Positions 34,560 to 41,593 of a stretch of DNA of 41,593 nucleotides are shown here, one piece after another; position 1 is the first letter of the stretch, and each line of letters opens with the position of its first letter. Under the pieces are notes generated by a model that worked only from the letters and a program-made list of their open reading frames with translations, was not told the origin of the DNA and made no database searches. Position numbers and translations under genes: made by a program. The stretch comes from Planctomycetia bacterium (GTDB lineage: Bacteria; Planctomycetota; Planctomycetia; Pirellulales; Thermoguttaceae): the NCBI GenBank assembly GCA_030527015.1, contig JAUNBR010000013.1, forward strand, positions 24,225-65,817, given 5' to 3'.

Positions 34560-35453
34560 ATGAAAAACAATTTTTTGCATTACTCGTGGCGTATCATGCG
34601 TACCGTTCTGGTAATTTATTTTTTCATTCTTCTTGTCGGCTGCGCGAGTGAAAGATATATTTTTTTTCAGCCACATAAAATGCCGGAAACCTCTCCAGAA
34701 AAACGAGTGATGATTCAGCAGTATTTTTCGCAAAAGGTGAATATTAAAAACGTGGATTTTAAATCACAGGACGGAACGGTACTTCATGGAGTGTTATTTT
34801 TGTCAGGTGACACTATAAATGAAGAGACGATTCCTGTTTTATTCTGTCATGGAAATGGAGGCTGGCTGGCGAATCATTTAAATTGGGTATTTTTTGATTA
34901 CCGGCCTGGGCCAGCGGAATTTGCGCTGTTTCTTTTTGATTATCGGGCTTACGGTTATAGCGGAGGCACACAGAGTGAACTGGACGAGAATAAATTTTAT
35001 GAGGATGCCCGAGCGGCAAGAAAGTGGCTGGCGGATTACATGAATCGAAAAGAATCAGAAGTCGCCTTAATGGGGCATTCACTGGGAGGGGCGGTGGCTG
35101 TGGATCTGGCTCAGGACGGAACGCCGAAACTTTTACTTTTCGCGACTTTTGATACTCTGCCGAAAGTTGCGCAGCAGCATGTGCCAATTTATCCGGCATC
35201 ATGGTTAATGAAAAACCGTTTTGACTCCATTACGAAGATCACTTCTGTAAAAGCACCGATTTTTTATGTTCATGGAAAAGATGATTTTACCGTGCCTTAT
35301 AAACGTGGAAAGCGTCTTTTTGAAGCGGCAAAAGAACCAAAAGAAATGATTACGCTCTCACGTGGACATAATGATTTAACGGATGAATCCGGATTATATG
35401 AAAAAATAAAGGATTTTTTGAAAAAAGAATCGGATCTTGAAAAAAATTTTTAG
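34560..35453 (+). CDS. Lipoprotein alpha/beta hydrolase
   Basis: 297 residues from the ATG at 34560 (MKNNFLHYSW), with aagga eight to nine bases upstream. Earlier in-frame ATGs lie within the PR107 end. The signal peptide ends in a lipobox LLVGC, with lipidation expected at Cys28. The hydrolase fold shows the oxyanion block FCHGNGG (96-102), the nucleophile elbow GHSLGG (Ser174), the acid in HGKDDFTVP (Asp241 or 242) and His270 in SRGHNDL. It resembles the BEM46/YfhR/ABHD17 group; the substrate is unknown. It sits between the kinase and the beta-helix gene on one strand, separated from each by a single PR107 copy, which suggests one transcript. Confidence 0.88.
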   Translation: MKNNFLHYSWRIMRTVLVIYFFILLVGCASERYIFFQPHKMPETSPEKRVMIQQYFSQKVNIKNVDFKSQDGTVLHGVLFLSGDTINEETIPVLFCHGNGGWLANHLNWVFFDYRPGPAEFALFLFDYRAYGYSGGTQSELDENKFYEDARAARKWLADYMNRKESEVALMGHSLGGAVAVDLAQDGTPKLLLFATFDTLPKVAQQHVPIYPASWLMKNRFDSITKITSVKAPIFYVHGKDDFTVPYKRGKRLFEAAKEPKEMITLSRGHNDLTDESGLYEKIKDFLKKESDLEKNF

Positions 35454-35455
35454 TC

Positions 35456-35565
35456 ATATCCCCGATACACTATAAATTTCCGCTCCTCCGGCATTTTGCT
35501 TCGCAGAAAATGTCAGCTTTCAGAGCCGTATAAAACGGAAATTTAAAGGAGAACCAGAGTAGTAT
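35456..35565 (-). repeat. PR107 repeat copy, reverse, forming the whole intergenic spacer
   Basis: From atatccccgatacactataa to gagaaccagagtagtat. It begins two bases after the hydrolase stop and ends at the ATG of the beta-helix gene. Its right arm supplies the only ribosome-site-like aaaggag. Confidence 0.93.
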
Positions 35566-37545
35566 ATGTTCACTGCATTAATGACTTTTTTATTATTTAT
35601 TCCCGGTGAAATACCATCTTTGGATGAAGTACTGGCAGAAGCGAAAAAAAAGCCTCTTCGCCAGGGTGATGAAATCATTTATCAGTTACCTCCAGGAAAT
35701 GTTTTGCTTAAAAAAACATGGGAATTAGGTTCATCTGACAGCGGAAAACGGGGAGCGAAAATAGTCTTTCAGGGAGATCCGAAAAATAAAACACGCTTAC
35801 TCTGTGGCCATATTCTTAAAAATTGGAAACCGGTAACAGATATAAATATTTTGTCGAAAATTCCAAAATCTGCACACGGTAAGATTTATTTTATAAATCT
35901 GAAAGAACTGGGAATTTCAAATTTTGGTTCTCCTCTTGGGGAGGGTGCCGAATTATTTTTTAATGATACTCCCATGACTCTGGCACGGTATCCGAATAAT
36001 GATTTTTTAAAAATCTCTCGTGTCGGCAGTAATTCCGTCTGTATTTTTTGTGATGATGACCGATTTTTAAAATGGAAAACAGAATCTGCTCCCTGTGTCA
36101 GTGGTTACTGGTTTTATGACTGGAGTCAGCAGGCACACGAAGTGGAAATGATAAATACAGAAAAAAAATGTTTCTCCATTAAACCTCCGTATCATGGTTA
36201 TGGTTATCGTGCTGGACAGTGGTTTTATGGTTTTAATCTGCTGGGTGAGCTGGACGCCCCGAATGAATATTATCTGGATCGTACCAGCGGAAATCTTTAT
36301 TTTTATCCACCAGAGAATATTCGCAGTGTAAAAGATTTATCAAAATATGAATCTTTACTTACGTCACTCCATACGGCCATACAGGCAAGACATGCATCTT
36401 GGATAACTTTCCGAAATCTGATACTGGAGGGCACCCAGAAAAAATGTATTATCATAAGAGATGGAGAAAATGTGGTTTTTGAAGACTGCGTAATTAAAAA
36501 TAGCGGTGATGGTGGGCTACAAATATCGGGAGGAAAAAATCACGTGGTTCATAACTGTGTTTTTTATGGTCTCGGTGCTTATGGTATTCATATTACTGGA
36601 GGAAACAGAAAAATGCTTCAGGCGGCGAATCACCGTGTGGATAATAATTATATCCATCATTATGCACGAATTAAAAAGATGTATCAGCCGGGCATAAGTA
36701 TATCTGGTGTCGGGAACGTGGTTTCTCATAATTTAATTTCCGACGCACCACATATGGCGATAAACTTTCAGGGGAATGACCATATTCTGGAATATAATGA
36801 AATTACCAGAGTTTGTCAGGAGTCGCATGACGCAGGTGCCATTTACGCTGGCCGGAACTGTACCATGCGTGGTAATATTATTCGCTTTAATTTTCTTCAT
36901 GACATAAATGGTTTTTTAGGTAAAGGATGTGTCGGGATTTATTTGGATGACATGTTTTCCTCGGCAGAAATTCACGGAAATATTTTTCTGCGTGTTTCAC
37001 GTGCTGCCATGATCGGTGGTGGACGGGATAATCGAATCACGAATAATATTTTTATTGACTGCATCCCTTCTCTGCATGTGGATGCCCGTGGGCTTAAATC
37101 TCATGCCAACAAAAAATGGCTGGAAGATTGGAGAAAAGAACTGAACGAAAAAGGTACCATTTCAGGAATCGCTTATAATAAACCTCCTTTCAGTGAACGG
37201 TATCCAGAACTGGCAAAAATAACAGAGAAAAATTTAACCTCTCCTGAGGGAAACGAAATCTCTCGGAATATTTGTTATCGGGGAGTATGGGATCAGCCTG
37301 CCGGTTTTTGGAAGGCGTCTGTCAGTTCTCAGGCGCGTCCGTTTTTAAAAATGGAAAAAAACATTACGTGGACAAAAAAATATAGTAACGGTCAGTTTAT
37401 CGGTGATTGGATGGGAGAGAATCCACTTTTCAAAAATTCTGAGGATCCACAAAAAGCGGAGTTTCAGCTGATGCCTGAATCGCCTGCGCTAAAAAATGGA
37501 TTTAAGCAGATTCCATACAAAAAGATGGGACGCCAAAAAGAGTAA
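35566..37545 (+). CDS. Secreted right-handed beta-helix protein, GH141-like
   Basis: 659 residues. A short hydrophobic leader (MFTALMTFLLFIPG) suggests export. From about residue 280 to 500 the sequence is a parallel beta-helix of repeated short strands: NVVFEDCVIKNSGDGGLQIS, HHYARIKKMYQPGISISGVG, DAGAIYAGRNCTMRGNIIRF, GIYLDDMFSSAEIHGNIF and MIGGGRDNRITNNIFIDC. This block resembles GH141 glycosidases, a family with alpha-L-fucosidase and xylanase members. Family membership is from memory of the motif and not certain. The only visible ribosome site, in the repeat, is 14 bases from the ATG, longer than normal. It is followed by nagA. Confidence 0.75.
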   Translation: MFTALMTFLLFIPGEIPSLDEVLAEAKKKPLRQGDEIIYQLPPGNVLLKKTWELGSSDSGKRGAKIVFQGDPKNKTRLLCGHILKNWKPVTDINILSKIPKSAHGKIYFINLKELGISNFGSPLGEGAELFFNDTPMTLARYPNNDFLKISRVGSNSVCIFCDDDRFLKWKTESAPCVSGYWFYDWSQQAHEVEMINTEKKCFSIKPPYHGYGYRAGQWFYGFNLLGELDAPNEYYLDRTSGNLYFYPPENIRSVKDLSKYESLLTSLHTAIQARHASWITFRNLILEGTQKKCIIIRDGENVVFEDCVIKNSGDGGLQISGGKNHVVHNCVFYGLGAYGIHITGGNRKMLQAANHRVDNNYIHHYARIKKMYQPGISISGVGNVVSHNLISDAPHMAINFQGNDHILEYNEITRVCQESHDAGAIYAGRNCTMRGNIIRFNFLHDINGFLGKGCVGIYLDDMFSSAEIHGNIFLRVSRAAMIGGGRDNRITNNIFIDCIPSLHVDARGLKSHANKKWLEDWRKELNEKGTISGIAYNKPPFSERYPELAKITEKNLTSPEGNEISRNICYRGVWDQPAGFWKASVSSQARPFLKMEKNITWTKKYSNGQFIGDWMGENPLFKNSEDPQKAEFQLMPESPALKNGFKQIPYKKMGRQKE

Positions 37546-37573
37546 CCATTTACCGTTAAAAAACGTCATATAT

Positions 37574-37678
37574 TATTCTGTCTGCATTAAATTTTCGTTT
37601 TACGTGGTTCTGAATGCAGGTGTTTTCGGCAGAGCAAAATACTGGAATGTGGAAATTTCATAGAGAGCCAGATATAAA
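37574..37678 (+). repeat. PR107 repeat copy, forward, diverged
   Basis: From tattctgtctgcattaaat to agagagccagatataaag, between the beta-helix gene and nagA. Confidence 0.78.
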
Positions 37679-37759
37679 GCATCTGGCCGAAAATTTCATG
37701 AAAATTTGTAATTTAGTCACGAAATGAAATTTTCTTTTAATCTTAAATCGGAGGAAAAA

Positions 37760-38911
37760 ATGTCAGACATTATGGAAGGCAGATTATTAGACGGCAGATG
37801 CGTACGTGTCAGAACGTCTGTGTGCCAGAATGGGGAGAATGCATACGATTCAGAGTTTCTGGAGCCTCTAAACACAAAATTTCCTGATTCTCTGCCATTA
37901 ATTGCCCCAGGAATCGTGGATCTTCAGGTAAACGGTTTTGCCGCAGCGGATTTTAATGATCCCGCATTAACCCTGGATGGATACATTCATGCGCTGCAGG
38001 TGCTGCGAAAGATGAATGTGACGACGGTTCTTCCCACATTAATTACGAATGACGCAAAAGCTCTGGCGCAGCAGCTGGCGCTTCTGGAATCTTTTCGTCA
38101 GACATGCCAAAATAAAAAAATAAAAGATCTGGCTTCTGCACCGATGTATCATCTAGAAGGCCCTTTTATTTCATCTGAAGATGGATACCGGGGTGCGCAT
38201 CCTCTGGAATTCGTCCGGGAGCCGACTGCCGAATCTCTGATGGAAGTTTTACCCATGTGGATGGAAGCCTCAAATTACCGGCTGGGAATTATGACCTTCA
38301 GTCCTCATATGGATTCCGCCGCAGATTTTCTTTCCGTATTACGTAAAAATGATATTTTACCAGCTTTTGGCCATACTCATGCCAGCGCAGAGAATATCCA
38401 TAATGCAGCACTTAAATATCAGGAAATCGAGAACCGTACTCCGATTTTAGCCACGCATCTTGGAAACGCCTGTCCTCCACTTTTACCACGACATGAGAAT
38501 CCGATCTGGGCACTTTTATCCGAAGATTCCATCTGGATTTCCATGATCGCAGACGGTTTTCATTTACCTCCCGACATGCTAAAAGTTTTTTGGCGTATGA
38601 AAGGAGAAAAAACCATTCTCGTCAGCGACGCAACACAATTTACCTCCATGCCTCCAGGAAAATATAAGACTTTTATTGGCGGAGATGTCACATTAACTCC
38701 GGAAGGAAAATTATTTTTGACGCAGGCTCCGAAAATGCTGGCCGGAGCAGCGCGAAGTGCATATGACGCATGGAAACACTTACTTTCTCTAGATTTGGCG
38801 CCGCCAGAAATCCTGTGGAAAATGGTCAGTGAAAATCCCTCTGCCTTTTTGAGGTACCGAAAAAAAATAGAGGGAAATTATTCTCCGTTTATTCAGATTT
38901 TTCTCACATAA
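37760..38911 (+). CDS. nagA: N-acetylglucosamine-6-phosphate deacetylase
   Basis: 383 residues from the ATG at 37760, which has a strong cggagg ribosome site. An ATG at 37724 has none. It removes acetate from GlcNAc-6-P in amino-sugar catabolism and cell-wall recycling. The amidohydrolase marks are PGIVDLQVNGF (51-60), the metal ligand Glu133 in HLEGPF, His205 in FGHTHA, His233 in ATHLGNA, the substrate His268 in IADGFHL and the catalytic Asp290 in LVSDAT. No nagB or sugar transporter gene is next to it. The preceding secreted glycosidase-like genes fit a glycan-use context (inference). Confidence 0.95.
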   Translation: MSDIMEGRLLDGRCVRVRTSVCQNGENAYDSEFLEPLNTKFPDSLPLIAPGIVDLQVNGFAAADFNDPALTLDGYIHALQVLRKMNVTTVLPTLITNDAKALAQQLALLESFRQTCQNKKIKDLASAPMYHLEGPFISSEDGYRGAHPLEFVREPTAESLMEVLPMWMEASNYRLGIMTFSPHMDSAADFLSVLRKNDILPAFGHTHASAENIHNAALKYQEIENRTPILATHLGNACPPLLPRHENPIWALLSEDSIWISMIADGFHLPPDMLKVFWRMKGEKTILVSDATQFTSMPPGKYKTFIGGDVTLTPEGKLFLTQAPKMLAGAARSAYDAWKHLLSLDLAPPEILWKMVSENPSAFLRYRKKIEGNYSPFIQIFLT

Positions 38912-38947
38912 TACCATATGACCGTTCTGAAATCTCAAAAAAATTTT

Positions 38948-39050
38948 ACGGGTTTTCCCTTAAATTTATGTTTTATGAAATCACACGGACATGGGTATTT
39001 ATGCGCAGAGGATAATCCTGCGAAATTCCATTTTTTAGAGTTTCGGAAAT
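38948..39050 (+). repeat. PR107 degraded forward copy
   Basis: Left arm gggttttcccttaaattta is clear. The centre is replaced and only a trace of the right arm (ttcggaaataaattt) remains. Confidence 0.55.
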
Positions 39051-39054
39051 AAAT

Positions 39055-39164
39055 TTATACTGCTTTTCCCTTAAATTTCTGTCTTATATGGTTCTGAAAG
39101 CATGCATTTTCAGCAAAACAAGAATGCCAGAGATGCGGAAATTCATAGTGCCTCGGATACAAAA
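39055..39164 (+). repeat. PR107 repeat copy, forward
   Basis: From ttatactgcttttcccttaa to agtgcctcggatacaaaa. It is a sister of the copy at 39254-39362 (both have agcatgcattttcagcaaaa). Confidence 0.92.
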
Positions 39165-39165
39165 A

Positions 39166-39225
39166 TCCCCGGTCAGGTTTTGACGCTGTGGACAGTGAAC
39201 ACCTTCACGTCAGACTGACCGGGGA
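39166..39225. terminator. Long stem-loop, probable terminator of the histidine kinase gene
   Basis: An 11-pair stem tccccggtcag/ctgaccgggga (39166-39176 with 39215-39225) encloses a second stem tgacg/cgtca (39181-39185 with 39208-39212). Read on the minus strand, the outer stem is followed by AUUUUUG, so it can end the kinase transcript. The enclosed 22-base loop makes it larger than a plain terminator. Confidence 0.7.
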
Positions 39226-39250
39226 AACAGGCTTTTCCACCTGTTTTTTT
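39225..39250 (+). terminator. Intrinsic terminator facing nagA
   Basis: Stem aaacagg/cctgttt (39225-39231 with 39240-39246), loop of eight bases, then a run of T residues. It is oriented to stop plus-strand transcription from nagA. Confidence 0.82.
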
Positions 39251-39253
39251 CTT

Positions 39254-39362
39254 TATACTGCTTTTCCCTTAAATTTCTGTTTTATGTGGTTCTTTAAGCA
39301 TGCATTTTCAGCAAAACAAAAATGCCGGAGAAGTGGAAATTCATAGTGTATCGGGCATAAAA
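39254..39362 (+). repeat. PR107 repeat copy, forward
   Basis: From ttatactgcttttcccttaa to agtgtatcgggcataaaac, ten bases past the histidine kinase stop. Confidence 0.92.
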
Positions 39363-39372
39363 CTCGCTTCAA

Positions 39373-41232
39373 TCATTCTTTGTCTGGAACTGAATCTGGT
39401 TTTGAATCTAAATCTGAAACTAAATTTTTCACAGTACAGGGTATCTGAATTTTTATCGTCGTGCCCTTTCCAGGAAAACTGTCCACTTCAATTATTCCTC
39501 GCAGCCTTTCCAGCGCGTGCTTTACGATCGCCATTCCTAAACCAGTTCCCCGAATACGATTATCGCCGGATTTCGCAGTATTAGCCTGGTAAAACCTGTT
39601 AAAAATTTTCGCCTGCTCTTCCCGCGGAATTCCGCAGCCATTATCCTGACATGAAAGATGTAATGTGTTTCCTTCCTGCCACATATGAATATTTACCGTG
39701 TTTCCGGACGGTGAAAATTTTATGGCGTTATCCACGATATTTTGTAAAATTAAATGCAGGCGTATTTCATCCGTCTGAAACTGTTTTATCTCGCATTTAA
39801 TCTGAATTTTAACATCTTTTTCTGCTGCCTTCACCGTAAAAAGATCTTTTAGCCAGCCGACAATTTCTTCTCCACGAACCGTCGTAATATGGTTCGAAAT
39901 GTTCTCATTTTCCACGATATGCAGATCCAGTAAATCCTGCACCATGGCCTCCAGACGCCCCACGTGCCGATCCAAAATATTCACCAGATGTGTCACCATC
40001 TGCGGGTCATCGGCCACTCCGTCACGTAAATTATCGATCGCTGCCCGAATCGTCGTCAGCGGCGTTCGCAGTTCATGAGAAGCATTCGCGACAAAATCAG
40101 ATTTCATCTGATTCATCTGTACCCACAGTGTCTGATCACGCAGAATGAGCAGTGACGCAATTTCTGTTTTCCCTGATTTCTGAAAAACAGGTGATGCCAT
40201 TACTTCCAGCATTAAACGCCGATGATTTACCTCCAGTTCCATCTGGCCTGTGACTGCCGTCTGCGTATTTTTCATCTGTTCATACACAGAGAGAATCGTT
40301 CCGTGGCGTATCGCTGTCCAGAGATGCACGGGCGGATTCAGCTGCGGTATTTCCAGTATCCGTCGTGCCGATGTATTCAGATAAAGTAAATGATCTTCCG
40401 AATCGATCGCGAATATCGCTTCATCCAAATCATCAAAAATGGTCTGTAAAATGACACGCTGATTTTCGATCATCTCCATCTGCCGCGAAACCGTTTTACG
40501 CATATGTTCCAGCGCACTGGCCAGAAATTCCAATTCTCGCGGACCATGAAAAATGACGGGCGTCTGTAAATCTCCCTGCGAAATATTTTTTGAAACCATG
40601 CGCAGAGTCTGTAATGGCCGAAACCAGTACCATGCAAAAATCACAGAAAGTGCCAGCGCGATAAAAAACGTAAATACGGAATTCAATAAAATACCGCGAA
40701 ACAGTGTATCTCGCATTTCTCGAATGTCCGACAGAGGCGTGGCCAGACGCACGGCACCCACGACCGTGTTTTCCTTCATTATGGGAACCGCCTGATACCG
40801 ATATGAGATTAATCGCGTACTGCTTTGGCGCACATGTTCACCGTCATCTCCTTTCAGCGCATCAAGAATTTCTGGCCGATCAGGTGTGTTATGTAATGCC
40901 ATCTGCGCGGGCAGTTCTTCTGAATCCCCTAAAACATGTCCCTCCGTGTCTACCACCGTTATTCGGCAGCGATTATGCTGATTATTAAACGCTCTGCAAA
41001 AAGTCTGAATGCGCTCCGTCAGCAGTTCCGGATGATCCGCAGGCACCTCCGCCCAAATCTTTTGCACATAATCCTGCTGTGCACGCAATAATTCCTGGTG
41101 AAACACTTTCGATTCACCGGTGGCCTGATGTTCGATACTACGAAAAATAAAGATGCTTCCCAGCGAAAGAATCACGGTAATAAGAATCATATTACCCACT
41201 AAAAGCCAGGTAAAAAAACTGCGTGAATTCAT
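39373..41232 (-). CDS. PhoR-type sensor histidine kinase
   Basis: 619 residues. Membrane helices at about 7-31 (FFTWLLVGNMILITVILSLG) and 178-205 (SVFTFFIALALSVIFAWYW) flank an outer sensor domain of about 145 residues. A HAMP linker, a PAS domain (about 270-360, DDLDEAIFAIDSEDHLLYLN), the HisKA dimerisation helix with the phospho-acceptor His near residue 385 (NASHELRTPLTTI), and a HATPase domain (N box LILQNIVDNAIKFSP, G boxes DNGCGIPREEQAKIFNRFYQ and GTGLGMAIVKHALE) follow. The architecture matches PhoR/WalK-like kinases. No response regulator lies in the window; it could be upstream, beyond the right edge. The stimulus is unknown. Confidence 0.94.
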   Translation of the reverse strand: MNSRSFFTWLLVGNMILITVILSLGSIFIFRSIEHQATGESKVFHQELLRAQQDYVQKIWAEVPADHPELLTERIQTFCRAFNNQHNRCRITVVDTEGHVLGDSEELPAQMALHNTPDRPEILDALKGDDGEHVRQSSTRLISYRYQAVPIMKENTVVGAVRLATPLSDIREMRDTLFRGILLNSVFTFFIALALSVIFAWYWFRPLQTLRMVSKNISQGDLQTPVIFHGPRELEFLASALEHMRKTVSRQMEMIENQRVILQTIFDDLDEAIFAIDSEDHLLYLNTSARRILEIPQLNPPVHLWTAIRHGTILSVYEQMKNTQTAVTGQMELEVNHRRLMLEVMASPVFQKSGKTEIASLLILRDQTLWVQMNQMKSDFVANASHELRTPLTTIRAAIDNLRDGVADDPQMVTHLVNILDRHVGRLEAMVQDLLDLHIVENENISNHITTVRGEEIVGWLKDLFTVKAAEKDVKIQIKCEIKQFQTDEIRLHLILQNIVDNAIKFSPSGNTVNIHMWQEGNTLHLSCQDNGCGIPREEQAKIFNRFYQANTAKSGDNRIRGTGLGMAIVKHALERLRGIIEVDSFPGKGTTIKIQIPCTVKNLVSDLDSKPDSVPDKE

Positions 41233-41327
41233 ATGTTTAACTCTTTTTTATATTAAATTTTTATATGCGGAATTCTTAATAATGGTAATGGTGAAATCTG
41301 TTCCTGGTTTCACTTTCAAATTTTTTT

Positions 41328-41436
41328 ATATACCCCCGATACACTATAACTTTCCGCTTCCTCGGCATTTTGTTTTGCTGAAAACGCCTGCTTTCAGATT
41401 CACACAAAACGGAAATTTAAAGTGGAATCAGTATAA
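41328..41436 (-). repeat. PR107 repeat copy, reverse, fused to a forward left-arm fragment
   Basis: From tatacccccgatacactata to gtggaatcagtataa, directly preceded by a forward left arm (cctggtttcactttcaaatt). Confidence 0.9.
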
Positions 41437-41540
41437 CCATGAAAATGCCGGTATTTTCTCCAGGTCTGTTACTGGCCGGGAAGTATAAAATTTGGTGAAT
41501 CGAAATTTATAGCACTTCAGGGATAAATGCATCAGGGATA

Positions 41541-41593
41541 TTATACTCATTCCAATTTAAAATTTCGCAAAAGTTTTGTCAAAATTTGCACGA
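41541..41593 (+). repeat. PR107 forward copy cut by window end
   Basis: Left arm only (ttatactcattccaatttaa). Confidence 0.65.

Larger units (their letters stand above)
38912..39372. other. Convergent gap with three PR107 copies and two hairpins
   Basis: 461 bases between nagA and the histidine kinase, which face each other. It holds one degraded and two good forward repeat copies, with a long hairpin and a separate terminator between the latter two. Confidence 0.75.
41233..41593. other. Upstream region of the histidine kinase
   Basis: 361 bases up to the window end, holding a forward left-arm fragment (about 41304-41328), a full reverse PR107 copy, a right-end fragment (about 41440-41529) and the left arm of another forward copy cut by the window end (41541-41593). 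No promoter was found. Confidence 0.65.

Noticed and set aside
1..41593. PR107 as a CRISPR array
   Set aside because: Copies are scattered, in both orientations, of about 107 bases, and lack regular spacers; no cas gene is present.

Overview
The window looks like a chromosomal piece of an AT-rich member of the Planctomycetota, possibly Pirellulales/Thermoguttaceae-like. The family and habitat are inference. The evidence is the protein set: a DUF6800-type small basic protein, a tetraheme-cytochrome/5'-nucleotidase-like fusion, DUF1573 and DUF4912 proteins, a MoxR-DUF58-BatA-like set, a PknB-type kinase with DLG in place of DFG, an autotransporter-like outer-membrane barrel, and a large DUF3472+PA14 secreted protein. 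I see no tRNA, rRNA, CRISPR array, integrase or transposase. About 25 genes occupy only about 70% of the sequence.

The dominant feature is a palindromic interspersed repeat of about 107 bp, called PR107 here. I count about 42 full or nearly full copies plus many fragments. They lie in nearly every intergenic gap, in both orientations, and never inside a well-supported gene. The forward strand begins TATACTGGTTCCAC, has AAATTTCCG at the end of the left arm, a central GCATTTTcagcgaagcAAAAATGC hairpin, CGGAAATTTATAGTGCAT in the right arm, and ends GGGTATA. The two 26-base ends match as terminal inverted repeats at 21 of 26 positions, so it resembles a MITE or REP-like element with no mobilising enzyme in view. 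Subfamilies carry an extra GC-rich palindrome. Several copies are nested, tandem, hybrid or inverted pairs.

Layout. 1-9.1 kb: mostly minus strand, with a DUF4912/Rho-N-like protein, a BatA-like VWA membrane protein, a convergent plus-strand outer-membrane barrel, then DUF58 and MoxR. 10-11.2 kb: argG on plus. 11.5-19.9 kb: minus strand, with a membrane-anchored GTPase, the tetraheme/metallophosphatase-like protein, a DUF1573 protein, an FHA protein with a small partner, and a 59-residue basic protein with its own promoter and terminator. 19.9-21.9 kb: a gene desert of about 2 kb with inverted repeats. 21.9-28.2 kb: plus strand, with a FliA/WhiG-type sigma factor, gcvT, gcvH, gcvPA and ruvA. 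28.9-38.9 kb: plus strand, with the 1220-residue secreted protein, a Ser/Thr kinase, a lipoprotein hydrolase, a GH141-like beta-helix protein and nagA. 39.4-41.2 kb: a PhoR-type histidine kinase on minus.

Functional themes: glycine cleavage (T, H and P1 present, P2 not in the window); arginine synthesis; envelope and signalling proteins (kinase, FHA, histidine kinase, sigma factor, MoxR/VWA); and a possible glycan-use run (PA14 protein, beta-helix glycosidase-like protein, GlcNAc-6-P deacetylase) that would suit a host-associated or polysaccharide-degrading life. That last point is inference.
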